Shown here piece by piece: positions 1 to 7,794 of a stretch of DNA of 52,992 nt. Source of the DNA: Rikenellaceae bacterium (GTDB lineage: Bacteria > Bacteroidota > Bacteroidia > Bacteroidales > Rikenellaceae); the NCBI GenBank assembly GCA_015059785.1, contig SUZS01000013.1:1-52992 (forward strand), written 5' to 3'. The notes beneath the pieces are model-generated. The model saw nothing but the letters and a program-made list of their open reading frames with translations, was not told the DNA's origin and did no database searches. Numbering within the stretch: position 1 is the stretch's first letter; the number at the start of each line of letters is the position of its first letter. The translations under genes and the position numbers were made by a program.

Positions 1-162
1 AGAGCAAAGTGTTCTACTCTTGTATATTGCTTTTATGGCAGCTTGGAGTGTCGGGGCTATCACCCCGAACAACTCCACCAACTCCATTTCGGACATCCAA
101 ACATTACCGCTTGGAATATTTACCTTACCATTTTCGCTGATTGTTATAATTGCTCGTTCCAT
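1..162 (-). CDS. Partial hypothetical protein of integrated element (5' end only)
   Basis: The reverse strand reads ATG at 162-160 and stays open for 54 codons to the window edge; the product starts MERAIITISENGKVNIPSG. It begins two bases after the recombinase stop codon, so the two genes are very likely co-transcribed and perhaps translationally coupled. I do not recognise a domain. Small proteins of this kind commonly follow the integrase in Bacteroides conjugative elements, which is the main reason for calling it real. The rest of the gene, and of the element, lies to the left of the window. Confidence 0.6.
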   Translation of the reverse strand, partial: MERAIITISENGKVNIPSGNVWMSEMELVELFGVIAPTLQAAIKAIYKSRTLCS

Positions 163-164
163 AG

Positions 165-1388
165 TTACATTGCTATTGAAATTTCACTGAACGATTGATT
201 AAGGCGGTTACCGAACATTGTCAAATCCTTGTCAATTTTCTCGGTGGTAATTTTGGCATACTTTTGTGTTGTGGTAATATTAGTATGCCCCAATACTCGG
301 CTTACACTCTCAATGGGAACACCCTTACTCAGAGCAAGCGTAGCGAATCCGTGCCTTGTGCAATGGAATGAAATATCCTTTGAAATTCCACACTCTTTTA
401 TCATCTTTTTCAGTGGTTTACAGATGTTCCAATAGTTGAGATTGGGGAATACGAGTTTGTCCTCTTGGAATCTCTCGTATCGCTTGATTATCTGCAATGG
501 AATATCCAGTAACTTCACTTGGAAATTGACCTTTGTTTTGTGTCGCTTGGATAGAATCCACTTCTCGCCGTTTATCTCTACAATATCATCAGTTGTCAGT
601 TCTTTAATATCCACGAATGACAAGGCTGTAAAACTTGCAAACACGAACAAGTCTCGGATATAAGCCAACTTCTTATCTGCAAACTCGTGTGTCATTACAG
701 CCTTGATTTCTTCTTCTGTAAGATATTGTCGCTCCTTGATATTCTGATTAACCCGATACTGAGCAAACGGATTTCTCGGTGTCAGTCCGTTATAATGAGC
801 CTTTGACACTATTGTTTTCAGCCACATACAATGCGACCATACACTGCCATTATGCAAACCTGCATCGGTAGAGAGATAGATTTCATACTCCTTGATGAAG
901 TCAGGAGTAAGTTCAAGCATAGAAATATCGCTTCGCTTGTAACACTTCTTGATGAATGCTGCCAAATGATTTCTTGACCTTACACGCACCTTGTAGGAAC
1001 TTGCTGCACGGTCTATACCGATACGCTTCTTGAAACTCTCATTGTCCTTATCAAATGCACCGAGCAATGTTTCGTACTCCGTTCCGATACCTTGATAGGC
1101 ATTGCGTACCATTTCGGCAGTAACGAACGCTTCTCTATCCGAAATTCGTTGATAGTGCTTGATGATTTGAGCCTTGATGTTATCCAAAGCTAAATTGATG
1201 TCTCGTGCCTCCTTGCTCTTACCTTTTGCTCGATTGCCTTTGGCATCCCACATTGCTTTTGCAATGGTTAGTTTGCAACTGAATTGAGCCACCGAGCCAT
1301 TGATTGTAACTCGCCCCATAATGGGGACAATACCGTTTTTCTCCTTACTTCCGTTCACGTAGAACAGCACCTTAAATGTACTTCGCAT
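165..1388 (-). CDS. Tyrosine recombinase / integrase, IntDOT-like
   Basis: Site-specific recombinase of 407 residues, the usual length for Bacteroidetes conjugative-transposon integrases. An N-terminal arm-binding region (about 1-90) is followed by a SAM-like core-binding domain (about 100-205) and the catalytic domain (about 220-390). Visible catalytic residues are H342 and R345 (HCTRH), H368 in LGH and the nucleophile Y377. The position where most tyrosine recombinases carry Arg I (TGLR) reads TALS, so Ser257 replaces it. The same substitution is known for IntDOT of CTnDOT. It probably integrates and excises the element that extends leftwards; the element's end should lie just upstream, in 1389-1650. 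Confidence 0.93.
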   Translation of the reverse strand: MRSTFKVLFYVNGSKEKNGIVPIMGRVTINGSVAQFSCKLTIAKAMWDAKGNRAKGKSKEARDINLALDNIKAQIIKHYQRISDREAFVTAEMVRNAYQGIGTEYETLLGAFDKDNESFKKRIGIDRAASSYKVRVRSRNHLAAFIKKCYKRSDISMLELTPDFIKEYEIYLSTDAGLHNGSVWSHCMWLKTIVSKAHYNGLTPRNPFAQYRVNQNIKERQYLTEEEIKAVMTHEFADKKLAYIRDLFVFASFTALSFVDIKELTTDDIVEINGEKWILSKRHKTKVNFQVKLLDIPLQIIKRYERFQEDKLVFPNLNYWNICKPLKKMIKECGISKDISFHCTRHGFATLALSKGVPIESVSRVLGHTNITTTQKYAKITTEKIDKDLTMFGNRLNQSFSEISIAM

Positions 1389-1728
1389 AATCTAATTCTT
1401 TTTGGTTACAAAATTAGTTGTCAGCGAGTTGTACATTGTCATGCAGAATGTAGCAGAGAGTAGAAATAAACTCCAACGACCTATAAACCGACCTCGTTAT
1501 CGGGTAATGATTTGAAAACCGTCCGCTCTCATTACCTTTCATTTCCTTGCACTTTTGCTTCGGAGAGGCTTTCATCATAAGTCCTCATAAGTCATTGAAC
1601 ACCAGTGCTGCCATCATTATTTTCCTTCATTCGTTAGATTTTTCCAGAGATATTTACTATCTTTGTGCTCTAATGTGTGTTGATTTACAACCTCTTGAGA
1701 TATAGGGGTTGTCTAATTTATTTTTTAT
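1389..1728. other. Intergenic stretch: probable end of integrated element and promoters
   Basis: No gene is visible here. Next to the integrase start is a reverse-strand -7-like box (CAAAATTA on the plus strand, 1409-1416). Around 1572-1592 there is a short direct repeat, CATAAGTC twice, separated by two bases, which could be an arm-type recombinase site. Because the integrase and its partner read leftwards, the element boundary (attR or attL) should fall in this stretch, but only one end is in the window so no core repeat can be identified. Confidence 0.4.
1658..1665 (+). promoter_or_regulatory. Bacteroidetes -7 promoter box for the first lipoprotein operon
   Basis: TATCTTTG matches the consensus TAnnTTTG exactly and lies 63 bases upstream of the ATG at 1729. 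No clear TTTG is found at the -33 position, so this is supported by one box only. Confidence 0.5.
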
Positions 1729-2850
1729 ATGAGACTTTTTTGTAAGTTGATTGTTTCGCTCATGGCACTTGTGGCTGTCGGCTGTTCGGAGGTTGAGCCA
1801 GTTGTGGTGCATAGCCTGACTCTCTCCGAGGGCGGCGTTGTCTTTGATAGTGAGGGTGGACAGAAGAGTGTTGTTGTTACTCCATTTCCTGAGGATATGG
1901 CGTGGAGTTTAGTCGTTGCAGAGCCTAAAGAGTGGTATGGCGTTGAGGTTGAGGGTACAAGTGTTGTCGTTACGGTGAGCCCAAATACCCAGGCTATTGA
2001 GCGCACAGCTCTGTTTGAGATTGTCTCGCCAACAGGAGTGTTTGACACTAAGGTTGTCACTGTTTCGCAGGAGGCGGGACGCGTGCAAGGCTCTATAGCC
2101 ACCAGCGCAGCAGAGAGTTACGAGTTTGACTCTATGGGTGGGGACTACACCTTTACCGTCTATGCTGAGGATGAGTGGAGTGTTGAGTGTAGTGCCGACT
2201 GGATTAGTATAGAGACGGCAGATAGTGTTGTTACACTCTCGGCTGCTGAGAATAGCTTGGGCGAGCAGCGTAGTGCGACAGTAAGCGTTAAGAGTGGGGC
2301 TCAGAGCGTAGATATTGCCGTTTCACAGCAGACTCATAGCCAGAATGGATATCTTAAGTTGCTGGGACAGTGGGAGATAACAGCCACAAAGTGGTTCTAC
2401 TCGCCAAATGGCTCACTTAATGAGTTGGACTATAATCCAAATCAGAAGGACTACTACCTAATCTTCAAGATGGAGCAGGGTGAGTATGGTAAAACACTTA
2501 TAATGAAGGATTTCCTCTATCCGGGAACAACACTTGAAGTGGAGTATGATAGCCAGAGTGGAGGTATTGTAATACCTTTTGGCTGGACTGTGCTCTCTTA
2601 TGATGTCTTTCTCTATATTACCCTAATCAATAGCAATAAGTTCTCGTTTGCATCGCTTGAGGTTGCTGCAACACCTTCGGAGGACTATCTAACCCTTACC
2701 CTTGTAATGCCTGCTGTAGCTGGCTTTGACTATGTGGGATTTGGATTGTGGACATATAACGATAATGGAGACAAGATTGCCTTTGGATATCGTTTGCAGC
2801 CAACTATGTTCCCTATGGGTAGAATTGTATTTCGTAAGTATACTAACTGA
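1729..2850 (+). CDS. BACON-domain surface lipoprotein
   Basis: Lipoprotein of 373 residues: a short signal peptide ends in a lipobox (LVAVGC, Cys19). Two BACON-type Ig-like domains follow (about 25-115 and 120-205), each ending in the characteristic VSQ(E/Q) strand. The C-terminal domain from about 215 (LLGQWEITATKWF) looks like a lipocalin-like or calycin barrel and resembles the end of the last protein of this operon, which also has GQW and EVEYD motifs. BACON domains are generally thought to bind carbohydrate or glycoprotein. It is the first gene of a six-gene same-strand run with gaps of 5-24 bases. Substrate unknown. Confidence 0.8.
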   Translation: MRLFCKLIVSLMALVAVGCSEVEPVVVHSLTLSEGGVVFDSEGGQKSVVVTPFPEDMAWSLVVAEPKEWYGVEVEGTSVVVTVSPNTQAIERTALFEIVSPTGVFDTKVVTVSQEAGRVQGSIATSAAESYEFDSMGGDYTFTVYAEDEWSVECSADWISIETADSVVTLSAAENSLGEQRSATVSVKSGAQSVDIAVSQQTHSQNGYLKLLGQWEITATKWFYSPNGSLNELDYNPNQKDYYLIFKMEQGEYGKTLIMKDFLYPGTTLEVEYDSQSGGIVIPFGWTVLSYDVFLYITLINSNKFSFASLEVAATPSEDYLTLTLVMPAVAGFDYVGFGLWTYNDNGDKIAFGYRLQPTMFPMGRIVFRKYTN

Positions 2851-2855
2851 TTGAT

Positions 2856-5800
2856 ATGAAAAGAGTTATATTATCAGCTATAGCACTTTTGTGCGTTATA
2901 TCTTGTACAAAAGTTATCGACCCTACTATTGTTCCACCACAGTCGGAGGGTCAGCTAACTATTGAGATTGGCTCTGACAGCCCACTGCTTGTAATGGCAG
3001 AGGATGGACAGAGTGGCGACATTGCACTAAAGAGTCGCGGGGCAGAGCTTGCAATCGATGTAGTTACTAATGGCGAGAGTTGGAGTTGCGAGTCTGATGG
3101 AGCCGATTGGCTTATGGTAGAGAGCTGCGAGTACTTTGTTAGCCTGGTCGCCTCTCGTAATGAGGGCTCAACTAATCGTACCGCTACTCTTGTAATCAGG
3201 GCAAGCAAGGGCGAGGTGACAAAGAGCGTGGAGATTAAAGTCTCTCAAAATAGCGCAGTAGTGCCAGAGGTTAGCCTTGTGGCAAATAATCTCCACTTTG
3301 AGGCGCACACATCTCTTGTGGCAGATGTCGCTGTAGAGAGCAATAGCGAGGAGTGGGATGTAGAGACCACTTGTAGCTGGCTACTTGTTGAAAAAACAGA
3401 GTCTGGACTGACCCTTACGGCCGACGATAATAGGGAGAACTTGCAGCGCGAGGCTACTGTTGTCGTTCGCGCGGGCGAGGATAGCGACCGCCTTGTTGTA
3501 AAGCAGGATGGTAATGCCTATGTTGTGCTTAGTAGCCATAATGTGGCAACCGATAATCAGGGTGCGACCAAGACTATTCGTGTAGAGTGCAATCCAGAGT
3601 TGCAGTGGGGTGTTACTACAGATGGCAGCGACTGGTTTACTGTTCGCGCAGTGGAGGGTGCTGTGGAGGTCACTATAGCACCAAATGGAGATAATGGACA
3701 GCGTGTAGGAGCAATTACGGTAAGGGTTGGTAATGAGAATAACTCTGCTACAGCTACTCTTAGGGTACATCAGATAGGCTCTGATACAGAGGAACTTATC
3801 TACGAGATTGAGACCACAACGGCAGACTTCTTCTATACTGCTGCTCCTGTTCTTACCAGCTCTACGGGTGGAGCGATTACTGTAGATTGGGGCGATGGAA
3901 GTGAGGTTGAGACCTTTGAGGCGCGCCGAGCAACTCACACCTATGCTGAGCCTGGAAAGTATACCCTTACAATATCTGGTAGCGCCAAGTCGCTTGAGTT
4001 TGGTACTGAGAATAGCTTGTCATCGGAGCTGAAGAGTATTATATCGTGGGGTAAACTTGGCTACACAACGGCTGTAGATATGTGTCTGGGCTGTTCTAAG
4101 CTCGAGTCTATACCAAACGATGTGGCAGGCTCATTTGCGGGTGTAAAATCATTCCTCGGCGCATTCTCATGTTGTGAGTCACTTAGGGAGATTCCTGCAG
4201 GGCTGTTCCGCTATGCGACAGTAGCCCGAAATTTTGAGGATTGCTTTAGCCACACAGCCTCTATAGCCGAGATTCCACAGGGTCTGTTTGACGCTTGTAC
4301 AGCTGCTGAGGACTTTTCGTATACATTCTACGGCACTGGTACGGGATATGTTGTGACAAACACAACACTTACTAATTTTGACGAGATTGCGGCTATGGTT
4401 AGCGTAGGTAAACTTCGCGCTATCCCAGTTGGACTCTTTGATAAGTGTACAGCAATCAAGCAGATGGACTATATCTTCGGTGCTACGGCAATAACAGAGA
4501 TTCCAGAGACTATTTTTGACAGCTGCGCAAACGCTACAACGCTTATGGGCGCATTCTCGGCATGTGTAAATCTTACAAATATTCCACAGAGTTTGCTTGC
4601 GCGTACAACCTCTGTGACCGATATAAAGTATATGTTTGCCGGTTGTCGCTCTGTAACTGAGCTGCCAGTAGGTATGTTTAGTAGCTGCAGTAGCGTTACA
4701 AACCTTGAGTATATCTTCTACCGCACGGGTGTTAAGGCGCTCAAGAAGGGTCTTTTTGAGGGTCTTGTAAAGGTTAAGACCATTGGAGCAGTGTTCCAGG
4801 GTTGCCAGAGCCTGACGGATATTGAGGAGGGAGTGTTTGACGGTCTTAATGCAGTTACATCGTTCAAGTACTGCTTCTCTGACTGTACAGCCCTTACAAC
4901 TCTGCCAGCAGGTCTGTTTGCAGGTAGAACTACAGCCTATGATTTTACTTACACCTTTGAGAATACGGCTATAACCTCTGTGCCGGCAGAACTTTTTGCC
5001 GATGTTAGGGACTACTCGTCTGCCGACCTTTCGTACACCTTTGCTCAGTGTAAGAATCTTAAGACAGTGCCTGCATCGCTGTTTGAGAAGTTTACGGCAG
5101 TAACCTCTCCAGGCTTTAAGAATACATTCAACGCATCGGGCATTGAGACTATTCCTCAGGGTCTGTTCTCAAAGAATGTAAAGGTTAGCACAGGCTTTGA
5201 GGAGACATTCTACAACTGCACATCTCTTAAGAGTATTGAGGGACCAATATTCCCACAATCAACAACAGTCACATCTTTAGCTTATACTTTTTGCGGTTGC
5301 ACTGCCCTTGAGACACTTCCAGCGGGTATGTTTGACAGTTTGGCGGGGTCAAAGACAAAGTTTACAGGTACATTTGTAGATTGTACAGCTCTTAAGAGTT
5401 TACCAGAGAATCTGTTTGCAAACAATACAACAGCTACGCAATTTACAAGCACCTTTGCGCGTTGTACGGCACTCAAGGCGGTGCCAGAGACTCTGCTTGG
5501 CGCAAACGAGAAGGTAACAACTGTAAAGGGACTCTTTGATGGTTGTACAGCCCTTGAGACTATCCCTGCAAATATCTTTGCTTCTACTCCAGCTATAACC
5601 TCTTTTGAACGAACATTTGCTGATTGTACTGCTCTGACAGCTATTCCAGAGAGCCTCTTTAGTGCTATTGGTACAAAGACCACAAGTGTGACCTTCTCGG
5701 AGTGCTTTACAGGTTGCAGCGCAATTACGGCTATTCCTGCATCACTTTTTGACACTGTTCGCCGTATAAACTATATTGATAGATGTTTTGAAAACTGTAC

Positions 5801-5978
5801 TGCCCTTACAGGCGAGAGCCCGTATACAGTTATTGGCGAGCAGAGAGTTCACCTCTATGAGCGCACAAGGGGAGACGACTTTCTGATTGTCCCATCCTCA
5901 TCATCGGCTCACGAGGATTGCTTTGCGGGTTGTACTGGGCTGACAGATTATAGTAGTATGCCATCAAGTTGGAGATAA
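2856..5978 (+). CDS. Large lipoprotein: three BACON domains, PKD-like domain and DUF285/BspA-type leucine-rich repeats
   Basis: Lipoprotein of 1040 residues with lipobox Cys17 (LLCVISC). Three BACON-like domains occupy about 28-130, 137-215 and 222-312. A PKD-like domain follows (about 315-375, with ITVDWGDGS and the HTYAEPGKYTLTISG strand typical of PKD folds). From about 385 to the end run many degenerate repeats of roughly 30-33 residues with the pattern F-x-x-C-x-x-L-x-x-IP-x-x-LF, which resembles the DUF285 / BspA-like surface repeats of Bacteroidetes and mycoplasmas. Such solenoids usually bind host or bacterial surface proteins. The gene starts 5 bases after the previous stop and is probably in the same operon. 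Confidence 0.82.
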   Translation: MKRVILSAIALLCVISCTKVIDPTIVPPQSEGQLTIEIGSDSPLLVMAEDGQSGDIALKSRGAELAIDVVTNGESWSCESDGADWLMVESCEYFVSLVASRNEGSTNRTATLVIRASKGEVTKSVEIKVSQNSAVVPEVSLVANNLHFEAHTSLVADVAVESNSEEWDVETTCSWLLVEKTESGLTLTADDNRENLQREATVVVRAGEDSDRLVVKQDGNAYVVLSSHNVATDNQGATKTIRVECNPELQWGVTTDGSDWFTVRAVEGAVEVTIAPNGDNGQRVGAITVRVGNENNSATATLRVHQIGSDTEELIYEIETTTADFFYTAAPVLTSSTGGAITVDWGDGSEVETFEARRATHTYAEPGKYTLTISGSAKSLEFGTENSLSSELKSIISWGKLGYTTAVDMCLGCSKLESIPNDVAGSFAGVKSFLGAFSCCESLREIPAGLFRYATVARNFEDCFSHTASIAEIPQGLFDACTAAEDFSYTFYGTGTGYVVTNTTLTNFDEIAAMVSVGKLRAIPVGLFDKCTAIKQMDYIFGATAITEIPETIFDSCANATTLMGAFSACVNLTNIPQSLLARTTSVTDIKYMFAGCRSVTELPVGMFSSCSSVTNLEYIFYRTGVKALKKGLFEGLVKVKTIGAVFQGCQSLTDIEEGVFDGLNAVTSFKYCFSDCTALTTLPAGLFAGRTTAYDFTYTFENTAITSVPAELFADVRDYSSADLSYTFAQCKNLKTVPASLFEKFTAVTSPGFKNTFNASGIETIPQGLFSKNVKVSTGFEETFYNCTSLKSIEGPIFPQSTTVTSLAYTFCGCTALETLPAGMFDSLAGSKTKFTGTFVDCTALKSLPENLFANNTTATQFTSTFARCTALKAVPETLLGANEKVTTVKGLFDGCTALETIPANIFASTPAITSFERTFADCTALTAIPESLFSAIGTKTTSVTFSECFTGCSAITAIPASLFDTVRRINYIDRCFENCTALTGESPYTVIGEQRVHLYERTRGDDFLIVPSSSSAHEDCFAGCTGLTDYSSMPSSWR

Positions 5979-5990
5979 AAGGTTTTGATT

Positions 5991-7619
5991 ATGAAAAGAG
6001 TACTATATACAATAATTTTTGCGGCACTTACGGCAGTCGCTTGTAGGGAGGTTACGCCAGAGGTGTTGCAGGGCGAGGCGCAGTGTGCCTCTGTAAGTCT
6101 CTCATCAGCCTCTGTGGTCCTTACTATGCAGAGCCAGAGCAAGACTATCTTTGTGGCCTCTAACCGCAGTGAGATAGATGTTAAGTGCAGTGCCGACTGG
6201 TTGGATATCAGTGTTGAGGATGGTAAAATTGTCCTCTATGCCGATGAAAATAGCGAAGTTACAGACCGACTTGCTATTGTAGATGTAGTTGCGGGCGCAG
6301 AGCCAGATACGGCAGTAGCGAGACTCAAGGTGCTTCAGAAGGGCGAGGGTAGTCAGTACCTCTCGGCTGAGGGAACGGCAAACTGCTATATCGCACACAG
6401 CTGTGCCTCATATAGCTTTGATGCAACAGTAAAGGGAAATGGTAAGGGAGACGGATACTCAAACTATATCCTCAAGCACGGCGTAAAGATTAAGGGTGCG
6501 ACATATGCTACCCTTGCTTGGGAGGCTACATACGATGGCGATAAGACCCGCAGTACAAAGATTATTGAGGGCGAGCCACTCTACAATGCTGAGGATGGAA
6601 GAGTCTACTTCACTACTGGTGAAAGCGAGGGTAATGCCCTTATAACCATTCACAATGGTGCGGGCGAGACGCTCTGGAGCTGGCACATTTGGGTTACAGA
6701 TGCTACTCCGAAGGTTAGCTACGGCAAACGCCTTGACTGGATGGATCGTAACCTTGGCGCGCTGACAAATGCTATTGGCGATATTGCTAACCGCGGTATG
6801 CTCTACCAGTGGGGTCGTAAGGAGCCATTCTTGCCATCTTATGTGGAGTATATGACTGTTCCACGCCATAGTTATGACGATAACTATAACCTTCTTGAGA
6901 CTGAGGAGGAGTACTACGCTATTCAGGCAGAGATTGAGCGTGTGCGAGAGCAGGTGAACCGTGTAAATACTCAGGTGGGAAATGGTAACTGCACTTGGAA
7001 CTATGTTGGCAATGTGCCACCAGTGGCTCTTGAAGCGCCAGGAAATATTGAGTACGCTATTCAGCACCCGACAACTATTCTTGGTTGCCGCGTAGATATC
7101 CCTATTGGCGAGTATGTTTTTGACTGGTATCTTCAGCAGGACCTTGTTGGCTCTGGCGGTATGATGCAGCAGTCGCAGTCGCTACTGTGGGGTAATGCTG
7201 TTGCAGGAACAGACTATAAGAGCATTTTTGACCCTTGTCCAGTGGGCTACGCAGTGCCTCCGTGTGGTGCTTTTGGAACTCTTGAGAGTGGCTATGCCTG
7301 CACTTATGTCGATAGCGAGTGGCAAATGTCGGACCACGGCTGGATTTGGCGCGGTGGCAATGGAGACTACTTCCCAAATACGGGAAATCTTGATGTCTCT
7401 GGTCTTATTGGCGAGACGGGCGAGAGAATACTCTACTGGACAGCCGAGACCTTTGGCAGTGGCGCGGAGAGTTTTGGTAAGAGTGCAACGCTCTTTGAGG
7501 CATTTAACGATGTATACTATGGTGTCTACCCGATACTTGACCCTGCTGAGGCTGGTGCGTGGTACTCGTATGGCGCGCGTTGCTATGCAGCACCAGTAAG
7601 ATGTGTAAAAGAGAATTAA
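5991..7619 (+). CDS. BACON and FISUMP-like module lipoprotein
   Basis: The start is placed at ATG 5991 (MKRVLYTIIFAALTAVAC, lipobox Cys18) rather than the in-frame TTG six bases upstream. A BACON-like domain spans about 22-115. The remainder begins with LSAEGTANCY and carries LWSWHIWV, WMDRNLGA, YQWGRKEPF and FDPCPVGYAVP, the signature blocks of the FISUMP-type (Fibrobacter succinogenes major paralogous) domain seen in many Bacteroidales surface proteins. The same module occurs twice in the lipoprotein at 15543-18506 on the opposite strand. About 542 residues; probably displayed on the outer membrane, function unknown. Confidence 0.8.
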   Translation: MKRVLYTIIFAALTAVACREVTPEVLQGEAQCASVSLSSASVVLTMQSQSKTIFVASNRSEIDVKCSADWLDISVEDGKIVLYADENSEVTDRLAIVDVVAGAEPDTAVARLKVLQKGEGSQYLSAEGTANCYIAHSCASYSFDATVKGNGKGDGYSNYILKHGVKIKGATYATLAWEATYDGDKTRSTKIIEGEPLYNAEDGRVYFTTGESEGNALITIHNGAGETLWSWHIWVTDATPKVSYGKRLDWMDRNLGALTNAIGDIANRGMLYQWGRKEPFLPSYVEYMTVPRHSYDDNYNLLETEEEYYAIQAEIERVREQVNRVNTQVGNGNCTWNYVGNVPPVALEAPGNIEYAIQHPTTILGCRVDIPIGEYVFDWYLQQDLVGSGGMMQQSQSLLWGNAVAGTDYKSIFDPCPVGYAVPPCGAFGTLESGYACTYVDSEWQMSDHGWIWRGGNGDYFPNTGNLDVSGLIGETGERILYWTAETFGSGAESFGKSATLFEAFNDVYYGVYPILDPAEAGAWYSYGARCYAAPVRCVKEN

Positions 7620-7635
7620 ACGAACAACATATATT

Positions 7636-7770
7636 ATGGTTATGAAGAGAAAAACAGTTAATGAGTATCTTGCCCCAGAGTTTGAAGTGGAGCAGATGGA
7701 GGTCGAGAACGGCTTTGCCCTTTCGTCAGACTTTGAGAATGAGGATATGGGCGAGCTTGAAGAACTTTAG
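7636..7770 (+). CDS. Small acidic peptide with GFALS motif
   Basis: A 44-residue ORF, or 42 if the ATG at 7642 is used. It has a basic start (MKRKTVNEYLAPEFEVEQ) and a strongly acidic second half containing ENGFALSSD and ending in a run of Glu and Asp. It has no signal peptide. It sits 16 bases after the FISUMP-like lipoprotein and 24 bases before a fimbrillin-like lipoprotein, in the same direction. A similar 42-residue peptide precedes the fimbrillin-like gene of the second locus (22933-23061). Short proteins with a PE...GFA pattern are common beside Bacteroidales lipoprotein loci; I know of no assigned function. Confidence 0.65.
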   Translation: MVMKRKTVNEYLAPEFEVEQMEVENGFALSSDFENEDMGELEEL

Positions 7771-7794
7771 TGTAAACCTTTAGAGTAGAAAGAG

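Noticed and set aside
1572..1592. CATAAGTC direct repeat as the att core
   Set aside because: Eight-base repeats two bases apart are better read as a possible arm site; without the other end of the element no core can be assigned.
3381..3938. Reverse-strand open frame of 185 codons in the BACON lipoprotein
   Set aside because: It is a shadow of a well-supported gene with low-complexity composition and no start context.
6459..7067. Reverse-strand open frame of 202 codons
   Set aside because: It lies inside the FISUMP-like lipoprotein and encodes a Leu/His/Ser-rich shadow sequence.
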